From positions 9,687,501 to 9,751,500 of the forward strand of contig NC_074716.1 of NCBI RefSeq assembly GCF_947242115.1: a stretch of 64,000 nucleotides of DNA, in the 5' to 3' direction. This document shows, one piece after another, positions 56,401 through 64,000 of this stretch. Each line of letters starts with the position of its first letter. Positions within the stretch are counted from its first letter, which is position 1. Origin of the DNA: Biomphalaria glabrata. Taxonomy: Eukaryota > Mollusca > Gastropoda > Planorbidae. Under the pieces are notes generated by a model, which was given only the letters and a program-made list of their open reading frames with translations, had not been told where the DNA came from and did not search any database. Position numbers and translations under genes: made by a program.

Positions 56401-59400
56401 GTTGTTGATTTCAAAACTGTTATTGTTTTGGGTTGTTTTTATTTGGTGAGATGTTTTGTTGAACATAATGTAACTCATGATCAGGCAGAGTGTGTTTTTT
56501 GTTCCTAGTCCAGGACAGTTGGACTTTTTTGGATATATATAGTCTAAGTGTAGACTCTAACTATTTTTCTGTATTATAGTGCAAATAATGTAATTAAACA
56601 TGTTCTATGTCGGTAAAGTGGCATTCTGAATCTTATTTTGTCCTTGTATGTGTCATTATGGTATTGCCCAGGACTTGGGTACATTTAGCATGACACATAC
56701 ATATATTAGAGAGAAAATGAGTTTTGACAGGCATCAAGCTTTCCCCCCCCCCCAGTATGCATTAAGTTCCTATTCTCCAGAGCTTTAACTACATTATGTA
56801 CGTACATGAACCGGCACAAACTACTGTATTTAAAATGTATTTACTAGTTACTTGCTTAGTCGTCTCGCTTAAATGAAATGTTAAGTTGTAGGCCAAATTT
56901 AATAAGATTTACTTTCGAGGTACATGCTACATGTTGTTACTTTAATGTTCACTGCACTGATTTTATTTGAGGGACAAAGCTATGATGGTAGGCCTACACT
57001 TTTATTTTTTTTTCATTGTTCAATGGTTTAATCTCGATCTAGACTTTTATAAATATATCCAGATAAATCTAGATCTCATTTCACTACAATTCTTTTGCTT
57101 TAGTCTTTATGGAAATAATTCACTGCTTGTAAATTTTAATCTTATTATTTCTGCACCGTGCAAAGCATCACCAAGCATCGCATACCCTAGCTACCCCACT
57201 GATCATTCACATTTAGTCCAGTAAACTGGTTAAGTAGATAAAACTGTATACACAGACTGTTACGTTATAGATGTCCAAGGAATAGGAAGCTTTGCGTCGA
57301 AACCTTGACCAGTTTTTTTGTATAAACAAATACCCTTGCCAGTAAAAAATATTTCAAACATTAATTAAAGGGTGAGCAATCATCGTAAGAGAGTTAGGCT
57401 CTGTATAATAGTCTATAAAAGAAAAAATAGAGCGAGTTATCCGAGTTCCTTGTTCACCAAAAGTTGCTGTTCACTGTATCTTATAACATCACATTGTCAG
57501 TCAAGTTTCCTTTTTACAAAGCTTTTATCAACTCACTCTGTCAGTCTGTCTGGTAAAAAGTGTGCACACGTTATCTCTCCTGCACATTTTCTCGGATCAA
57601 GCTGAAATTTTGCACAATTATTCATTGAGATAGACAGGAGATGAATAGATAAATAAAAGTGAATAATTAGACAATTAAAATTGCTGGTAATTCATTATTT
57701 TGCATAATAGCAAACAGGGAAAAATATACCTGGAACATCTTTGAGTACCCCACAAAAGCAGTGGGGGGCCCTCAGCTTCAACTTATGCTACCTACCAGGT
57801 AACTCCAGCGCAAAGCTAAAAAGTATACCTGGAACAATCTTTGAGTGCCACACAAAAGCAGTGGGGGGCCCTCAGCTTCAACTTATGCTACCTACCAGGT
57901 AACTCCAGCGCAAAGCTAAAAAGTATACCTGGAACAATCTTTGAGTGCCCCACAAAAGAATTGGGGGCCCTCAGCTTCAACTTATGCTACCTACCAGGTA
58001 ACTCCAGCGCATAGCTAAAAAAAATATACCTGGAACAATCTTTGAGTGCCCCACAAAAGAATTGGGGGCCCTCAGCTTCAACTTACGCTACCTACCAGTT
58101 AACTCCAGCGCAAAGCTAAAATTTATACCTGGAACAATCTTTGAGTGCCCCACAAAAAAAAAATGTAGAGTCCTTTATATCTTACTAAAAGTTTTCTGTT
58201 TAAAACAATTTGAGTAAGTAGTTCCTTATCAAAACAAGAGATGTTAATTTTAGCAACCAGGGCCTTTTAATTTCGGGCATAGATTAGAAAACGTTGTTAT
58301 GCTTCACAATGGATACATAATATTTAGTATATTACATCCACAGATTTAGGACAGCTAGGCGCGATACTAGACCTGTTTCAGCCTCAGGATGCAGAAGAAG
58401 AAGGTGATTTTAGCTTACAGGGCCCAGTCAATGTCGCAAATCATCCAGATCTGTCAAGCTCTGATGGCAACATTGGCTGTTACGTTTTTGGTAAGTAAAC
58501 TCAAACAATTATAATATCTGTTTAGTACAGTGATGACCAAACTGCTGCCTGCATGCCGGGCATTATTTTAATAAGTGGAAGCTCTAGACAGCATATTTTT
58601 CGTGTCGGGCCAACATCCTCTTTAAAAAAAAGTGAAGCCAAGTTCCCCTTTCAGACCTTGTGGCTTTCCCATGGCTAATGTCAGGTACCCATTATAGCTG
58701 GGTGGACTCAGAGGCGCCCAAAGATCCCTAAATTAAAAATCCCAATCTTCATCAAGATTCGAACCCGGGCCCCCGTTTCAGAAGCCAAGCATTTTACCGC
58801 TCAGCCATCGCGCCTCCAACATCCTCTTTAAGCTTCATTATAAAGGCGCTTAATACTTATATGAAAACGTCTGAAAGCATGTCACATTTGTATGGAAAGA
58901 AATAGAGTTCTTGTCAATTTAATCAAATTTGAAATGCATATTTGGTTAAAATTCTCTTTTTTTTTAAATGTGGAGGCTCCGTTAAAGAGTGAGTCCTGGG
59001 CCACTGCACAGCCCAGCTCTATGTGGAGGCTCCTTTAAATAATAAGTCCTGGGCGACTGCACAGCCCTGCTCTATGTGGAGGCTCCTTTAAATAATAAGT
59101 CCTGGGCCACTGTACAGCTGTGCTCTACTTGGAGGCTCCTTTCAAGAATGAATCCTGGGCCACTGTACAGCCCTGCTCTATGTGGAGGCTCCTTTCAAGA
59201 ATGAGTCCTGGGCCACTGCACAGCCCAGCTCAATTTGGAGGCTCCTTTAAATAATAAGTCCTGGGCGACTGCACAGCCCTGCTCTATGTGGAGGCTCCGT
59301 TAAAGAGTGAGTCCTGGGCCACTGCACAGCCCTGCTCTATTTGGAGGCTCCTTTAAATAATAAGTCCTGGGCCACTGCACAGCCCTGCTCTATGTGGAGG

Positions 59401-62400
59401 CTCCTTTAAATAATGAGTCCTGGGCCACTGCACAGCCCTGCTCTATGTGGAGGCTCCTTTCAAGAATGAGTCCTGGGCCACTGCACAGCCCTGCTCTATG
59501 TGGAGGCTCCTTTCAAGAATGAGCCCTGGGCCACTGCACAGCCCTGCTCTATGTGGAGGCTCCTTTCAAGAATGAGTCCTGGGCCACTGCACAGCCCTGC
59601 TCTACGTGGAGGCTCCTTTAAATAATGAGTCCTGGGCCACTGCACAGTTCTGCTCTACGTGGAGGCTCCTTTAAATAATGAGTCCTGGGCCACTGCACAG
59701 CCCTGCTCTATGTGGAGGCTCCTTTCAAGAATGAGTCCTTGGCGACTGTACAGCCCTGCTCTATGTGGAGGCTCCTTTCAAGAATGAGTCCTGGGCGACT
59801 GCTCTGTCGTCAATCCTTATCCCAGACGTCTGGTAACTCTAAGCATACATTGTTTTCAATTACAGATTGTGTCCCTTTCCCATCACTAATTTCGCTCGAG
59901 ATGTAGGAAATCACAGAAGAGGCTTAAAATGTCAAAGATGACTCTATTACTTAACAGTAATGTCTGTGTAATAAATGTTTCTACTCTAAAGCTGAAAGAA
60001 TCGATGTTCAAAATACTGTCATCAATAACCAAACTGCTCAACCGGTGGACGATCAACGAATTCCTAACATTCCACCAGGACAAAGTGTGTATACCTTACT
60101 TCTTCATATAGCACTTTATACCTGTATATATCCATTTACTACTTTAATTGACAAATATTTTTTACGACAAATTATTTTTGCACTAGGAAGGCATTTTTTT
60201 GCTACACTAAATAAATAGATACAAAATCTAGATTTAAATCTAAACTCTGTTTTTACAATTTCTCTATTTAGCTTTTGAATTCATTAGTGGAACCTGGGTG
60301 GGTGGGTGGAACCTGGATGGAAACGGTTCTCGAAAACGGATCAAACAATGTTATTACAAATGCATTTATATCTTTGGGGAAATAATTACTACCTAAGTGG
60401 CCACACTAGGAAAACTAGTTTGACAGTTTTAATTTTTTTCAAATTAGAATTAAAAAAAAATTTGGCAAGTGGTCCAGACAATCTCTATCTTAGACATACG
60501 TCCGCGGGTATTCACGCATGTCTTCATTAGGAGTTCAATCATAGTCAAATAAACAAATAGATGTTCAGGAACATTTTGCACACCATCTTCTAAGTCTTGA
60601 TTATTAGAATTTTATAAACTCTTACTAGATTTACACATTCGCTTAACCCAGGGGTTCTCAACCTGTGGGTCGCGACCCCCTTGGGGGTCGATTGACGTTT
60701 TGCCAGGGGTCGCCTAAGACCATCGAAAATGTGGATTGTTATTATCTACTCTTCTATTGCTGTATGTGTGTGTGGGGAGGGGGTCGCGGCAGAGTGGGGG
60801 ATTGTAAAAAGTGGTCGCCGAGCATAAAAGGTTGAGAACCGCTGGCTGAACCAGTTGTTGTTTTATTTTGGGGGGGGGGGGGAGAGAATGGAAAGGGGGA
60901 AATAGGGACAAGGAAAAAAATCGCTCTTACAAAAGATGTTCATCTGTATAGAGGAGGAATTTTTTTTAAGTTAGAGAAATATATTTTACTTGTTCTGAAG
61001 TTGTTCATCTTAATCTATCAAGTGTGTAGCGTTGATTTATTAGATTCGTTCTAGCTAATATCAACGCTGAAAAACATTATTATTTAAAATCTTTTGAAAT
61101 CTGAGCGAGAATAAATGAAACTATAGAAACTCTTTTCCAATATTAGAGATGTTCATATATTGAGGCTGTATCTAGAGATGTTCATATATTGAGGCTGTAT
61201 CTAGAGATGTTCATATATTGAGGCTGTATCTAGAGATGTTCATATATTGAGGCTGTATCTAGAGATGTTCATATATTGAGGCTGTATCTAGAGATGTTCA
61301 TATATTGAGGCTGTATCTAGAGATGTTCATATATAGAGGCTGTATCTAGAGATGTTCATATATTGAGGCTGTATCTAGAGATGTTCATATATTGAGGCTG
61401 TATCTAGAGATGTTCATATATTGAGGCTGTATCTAGAGATGTTCATATATAGAGGCTGTATCTAGAGATGTTCATATATTGAGGCTGTATCTAGAGATGT
61501 TCATATATTGAGGCTGTATCTATCTGTCACTATTTGGTGTAACCGGTGTCTGAATACGGAAGTAGGCCTACATGTATTGATAAGCAAAGTAATGAAATAA
61601 GGCATTTCATAATTAGTGAGCACTTTACTAAGCTCTTTCGAATTAATTTTTATGACTTAGAACAGTTGTTTTTTCAATATGACTTTATGTAATTAATCTT
61701 TTTTTCTTTTCAAAATATCTTATATTCTTCCTTTTTTTCCTTTCATCACGTTTTTCTTTACTTTCCATTATTTCCCCACTACATTTCTTCATGACTCTTT
61801 GTATTCTTTTTTTTTTCTCTTACTTAATGCTATTTCAAAAATAACGTTTTAAGTTCTCTTAAAGTCAGATGACATTATTGAGCTGTGAATTTAATTGTAA
61901 CTGATAAAAAAAATATGGGGATTTGAGATTAGACCCGATACAGGCTAAAAAAGAAAAGACCTGAAATAAGGCATGTGAAACTGTACATTTACAGTACTTT
62001 CTTTGACGAGTCTTTTACCGAAGATCTGCTAATTTTTTGTATTTTGTTTGGTTTAGCAGAACCTACTTATATCACAGAATACTAAAACTTTTTTGTATCT
62101 TATAAATAAAATTGAGCTTAGAAAATAACACCAAATTAATCTGTAAGAATTGTGGTCACTGTTTTTGAAGCCAACGACTCATGGGCTAGTGTTTATCTGT
62201 ATCAAATTCAACTTTCTTAGATCTTCCACCATCTGGGGTACTGCAGCGTGCTCAAAATAACAATGTCCAGCCATCGATGCTACTTCCACCTACCATCCCA
62301 GCGGACAGAAAAACGACTACAGAGCAATTGCAAGGTAAATACCATAAATTTTCGTATAAAACAGTATATAGGAGCCAGAGAAATCGTAAGGTGAAATGTG

Positions 62401-63509
62401 TCCCTTTTGTAACTTCAATTTTAATAAGTGGAAGCCATGAGCAGCATCTTTTTTTGTGTCGGCCCAGCATCCTCTTTAAAAAAAAAGTAAAGTTCCCCTT
62501 TCAAATCTTGTGATCTATGGGGCAGATAATGTAAAGGTCATCTGTTTCTGTGGTCAACGGTTAACGAGGGTGTCATGTGGCCAGCACAACGACCAACCTC
62601 CTTTACCCCTCCCCCCACAATGTTAGGTACCCATTAGAGCTGGGTAGACTCCGAGGCGCCCTAAAGATCCCGAAAGTAAAAATAACAGTCTTCATCAGGA
62701 TTTGAACCCGGGAGTCCCGGTTTGGAAGCTAATCGCTTTACCACTTGGCCACCGCGCCCCTTGTAACGGAAGTAATCACAACATATTTCCAGTAAGGTCT
62801 AATATAGCAGTCTTAGCTGTAGTGTTTATCGAGTATCACTTTCCGAGTATCCCCGAAACACTGCAGTTACTGAGACATAGGACTGGTTATTTCACCCCTT
62901 CGAATGTTAGTGATATAAAGGAAGAAGATTATAAAGCCTATGAAACTTGAGTCCAGCTAGTCCTCGCTTAACGACTGAGCTCTGTTCCAACAAGCCATTC
63001 GTAGCTTCGAGTGGACACACCTGTCGTTACATGAATGCTTACATTTTGCAGACCTCTGTGGCATTTTACGTCTGGAGAGACGATCTTTTCCCTTTTTAAC
63101 TTCTTGTGTGGCCAATCCTTGATGCACATCTGCGGTCACAGGTTGGGTATATGTAATCACCAGGCGCCGTTTGCGTTTACACTTCTCTTTCTACTACTGC
63201 TGTGTATGGCACCTGCAGACCTTGTTCTTGTATGAAATATGTATTAAATATACATCAATGTTTGTTTGTTTGTTTGTTTTTGTCAAGTTTTGTACGTTCC
63301 TTTAGGAGAAGAGTATTACGTCATGGACTAAACCTCCCGCGGTACAGCATAGAACGTTTAGATAGATCCTATGTACGTTGCAAATCTACTCCATTAATAG
63401 AAGCTGTTACAACATTCTATTTTTTATCTTAGGTCTCAATAATGAGCCGACTGGACCGAGGGACCTAAATCAAAGTGCAGACTCTGCTAGGCCAAATTCA
63501 AATCCTTAG
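53245..63509 (+). CDS. Second BIR-like gene, 5' end missing, P/Q/N-rich tail
   Basis: Proposed exons are 53245-53447, 58344-58490, 59992-60084, 62221-62334 and 63433-63509 (stop TAG). The first codes FVCSYCKCYIAVHNG and EYTGTCPFLSS, a zinc half of a BIR with C-x2-C and the last Cys, but without the standard His; it resembles BIR1 of gene 1 (VKCEHCGKAL...HASQCPMIS). The following exons code acidic, Pro/Gln/Asn-rich sequence without a domain (LGQLGAILDLFQPQDAEEEG; VQPSMLLPPTIPADRK). All introns between these exons are phase 1 and every internal exon is a multiple of three. The acceptor of the first exon would be phase 2, and no start codon or first BIR half was found upstream, so the 5' end is open or lost. 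It may be a neighbour paralogue of gene 1 or a decaying gene. Confidence 0.55.
53448..54360. other. Intron sequence of BIR gene 2
   Basis: A short doublet (ACCTACTCTCTAAACTAGTA) lies near 53815-53860. Nothing else is recognised. Confidence 0.4.
54361..55317. repeat. Minisatellite, 32 bp x about 30
   Basis: The unit is AAGATGGCATCTTTGACATT plus GTTTTAGTTTTT. Two variable sites (GGTATC/GGCATC and AAGATGG/AATATGG) divide the array: GGTATC-type units prevail at the left, GGCATC in the middle, and AATATGG at the right. Confidence 0.95.
55755..55894. mobile_element. Foldback MITE, 140 bp
   Basis: Perfect 24-bp arms, TTATAGAAGGCCTGAACACT plus GACC, at 55755-55778 and 55871-55894. Inside them GTCACAAC-GTGTGGG continues the imperfect pairing. 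A TA target site is possible. Confidence 0.85.
55905..56215 (-). mobile_element. LINE fragment (family delta)
   Basis: It aligns with 33900-34165: shared TTTTTCCTGGTACTGTTCC, CTTGTAATATGG and GGGCCCTATCAC-like words. Heavily decayed. Confidence 0.6.
56216..57534. other. Intron sequence with an 18-bp short tandem repeat
   Basis: CGGTGAGGGGCATCAAG-like units occur about four times at 56260-56330. The rest is AT-rich without coding signal. Confidence 0.5.
57535..57680 (+). repeat. Dispersed repeat copy
   Basis: The best copy of the family also seen at 52143-52290: GTCTGTCTGGTAAAAAGTG, CTCGGATCAAGCTGAAATTT, TGCACAATTATTCATTG. Confidence 0.6.
57721..58158. repeat. Minisatellite, about 100 bp x 4.4
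   Basis: TATACCTGGAACAATCTTTG recurs at 57725, 57824, 57924, 58025 and 58124. Confidence 0.95.
58344..58490 (+). CDS. BIR gene 2, acidic tail exon
   Basis: It lies between ATTACATCCACAG and GTAAGT, 147 nt, phase 1 at both ends. It codes DLGQLGAILDLFQPQDAEEE and later SSDGNIGCYVF. Confidence 0.6.
58540..58817 (-). repeat. tRNA-SINE (family A), internally shortened
   Basis: The minus strand starts with the tRNA-like head (GAGGCGCGATGGCTGAGCGG; B box GGTTCGAATC) and ends with words shared with 62420-62510, but the middle about 90 bp of the full copy is missing. Confidence 0.8.
58970..59800. repeat. Minisatellite, 53 bp x about 16
   Basis: The unit is TGTGGAGGCTCCTTTAAATA then ATGAGTCCTGGGCCACTGCA then CAGCCCTGCTCTA. 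Three unit types (TTTAAATAAT, TTTCAAGAAT, GTTAAAGAGT) alternate. Confidence 0.95.
59866..59907 (+). CDS. Possible alternative terminal exon of BIR gene 2
   Basis: After TTTTCAATTACAG the phase-1 frame gives DCVPFPSLISLEM and a stop. It could terminate a shorter isoform. Splice consensus only. Confidence 0.25.
59992..60084 (+). CDS. BIR gene 2, N/Q/P-rich tail exon
   Basis: An acceptor TGTTTCTACTCTAAAG and a donor GTGTGT frame 93 nt in phase 1. They code AERIDVQNTVINNQTAQPVD then DQRIPNIPPGQ, similar in composition to the exon at 62221. Confidence 0.45.
60649..60844. mobile_element. hAT MITE, 196 bp
   Basis: The ends are CAGGGGTTCTCAACC and GGTTGAGAACCGCTG. The 8-bp TSD is GCTTAACC / GCTGAACC (7 of 8). 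The GTGGGTCGCGACCCC motif next to the left end is typical of a widespread hAT-type MITE. Confidence 0.85.
61145..61521. repeat. Minisatellite, 29 bp x 13
   Basis: The unit is AGAGATGTTCATATATTGAG plus GCTGTATCT, exactly 13 periods, with only a T-to-A change in two units. Confidence 0.95.
61522..62220. other. Intron sequence of BIR gene 2
   Basis: T-rich (61680-61860) without coding signal. Confidence 0.4.
62221..62334 (+). CDS. BIR gene 2, P-rich tail exon
   Basis: It is framed by AACTTTCTTAG and GTAAAT, 114 nt, phase 1 at both ends. It codes DLPPSGVLQRAQNNNVQPSM and then LLPPTIPADRKTTTEQLQ. Confidence 0.55.
62400..62765 (-). repeat. Full-length tRNA-SINE (family A)
   Basis: On the minus strand: tRNA head (A box GGTGGCCAAGTGG, B box GGTTCAAATCC), then GGCGCCTCGGAGTCTACCC, GTTGGTCGTTGTGCTGGCC, CCGTTGACCACAGAAACAG and an end in CTTTTTTTTTAAAGAGG...TTATTAAAATTG. 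It is the longest copy in the window and defines the family at about 360 bp. Confidence 0.85.
62792..62949 (+). CDS. Possible alternative last exon of BIR gene 2
   Basis: After ACATATTTCCAG the phase-1 frame reads VRSNIAVLAVVFIEYHFPSI, PETLQLLRHRTGYFTPSNVS and DIKEEDYKAYET to a stop at 62949. The sequence is not low complexity and looks protein-like; I recognise no family. Confidence 0.35.
63433..63509 (+). CDS. BIR gene 2, terminal exon
   Basis: After TTTTTATCTTAG the frame reads GLNNEPTGPRDLNQSADSAR then PNSNP and a stop. An ATTAAA variant poly(A) signal is at about 63539. Confidence 0.5.
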
Positions 63510-64000
63510 GATCCATCGTAGAAAACAAAGTAGCAACGTATTAAATGTTTAGTGTTTTCAAGTCAGAAGGCTAGACAAAAAAAATACTAAACGTTTTAAT
63601 ATATATCTTAGTTTGTAGGAAACATCCAGAAAAGAACTTTATGAAATATTGAATGTGTGGTATTATAAATTGTCATTCTTTTAGCTTTTTCGTCTATTTA
63701 TAACATCCATGTTTCTTTGTTATGGTCTTCTTATTCATTTTATATAATTCTTTTTTTATTTTTCGTATTTTGAAAATATTTACTTGTATATTCCTTTTAA
63801 AACTACTCACTATATGTTTTCTTTGTAATTTTTTTTTCATTGTATATTCCTTTGTTATTTCGCAATTTAAATTCCTTGGTTTTTATTTTATACCTTTTTT
63901 ATGTCTGTACTTTCTTTTTTTTCTTCACCTTTTTATACATAAGTGGTGTGTGTATCGCTGGGATGCAAAACAAAAAAAAAATTTTTGAATATAAACTAGA
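63510..64000. other. Downstream AT-rich DNA
   Basis: An ATTAAA at about 63539 may serve as the poly(A) signal of gene 2. The rest is T-rich; the 88-codon frame at 63722 is Phe-rich low complexity. Confidence 0.4.

Noticed and set aside
42187-63509. One single BIR gene spanning 31-63 kb
   Set aside because: The exon at 42187 ends in a stop after a complete BIR, and the first exon of the second set needs a phase-2 partner, which gene 1 does not offer. Two genes is simpler, although alternative splicing is not excluded.
63722-63988. 88-codon Phe/Leu-rich ORF resembling a membrane protein
   Set aside because: T-rich low-complexity DNA gives Phe/Leu codons; there is no splice or motif support.

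Overview
This is eukaryotic, AT-rich, repeat-dense DNA. Genes are split by GT-AG introns, tRNA-derived SINEs and 5'-truncated LINEs with target-site duplications (TSDs) are common, and there are no bacterial-style gene clusters. The best guess is a freshwater pulmonate snail of the Biomphalaria/Bulinus (planorbid) type. The I/Nimb-type LINE resembles Nimbus, known from Biomphalaria glabrata, and the window carries BIR-domain genes of the kind expanded in molluscs. The species call is inference.

Left part (1-31 kb): mostly mobile DNA. In order: a decayed hAT transposon (1.7-3.5 kb); a perfect 318-bp tandem duplication; two long ORFs on the minus strand for Merlin/ISXO2-type transposases (6.4-7.4 and 13.3-14.3 kb) with a third decayed copy; tRNA-SINEs; a miniature LTR-like pair; the 5' half of a LINE; an almost complete-looking 3' two-thirds of an I/Nimb-like LINE with RT and RNase H (15.9-18.0 kb); an orphan last exon of an OTU-domain protein (20.0-20.3 kb); and two 2.2-kb copies of a G-rich hAT-like element that carries a captured LINE tail.

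Right part (31-64 kb): a BIR (inhibitor-of-apoptosis type) locus. Gene 1 (31.3-42.3 kb, +) has seven coding exons and encodes about 360 residues with three BIR modules and no RING. Gene 2 (53.2-63.5 kb, +, 5' end not found) has one BIR-like C-terminal half followed by Pro/Gln/Asn-rich tail exons. Every internal intron I can phase in both genes is phase 1, apart from the acceptor of the first visible exon of gene 2. The introns and the intergenic gap hold two members of another array-bearing hAT-like family, several LINE and SINE fragments, small hairpin MITEs and at least nine minisatellites.

The most unusual points are: both Merlin-type ORFs stay open although two of the three catalytic acidic residues are replaced; three families of 1.7-2.2 kb non-autonomous elements carry internal tandem arrays, and two of them share an identical inverted hairpin module; and minisatellites are packed into the BIR locus.
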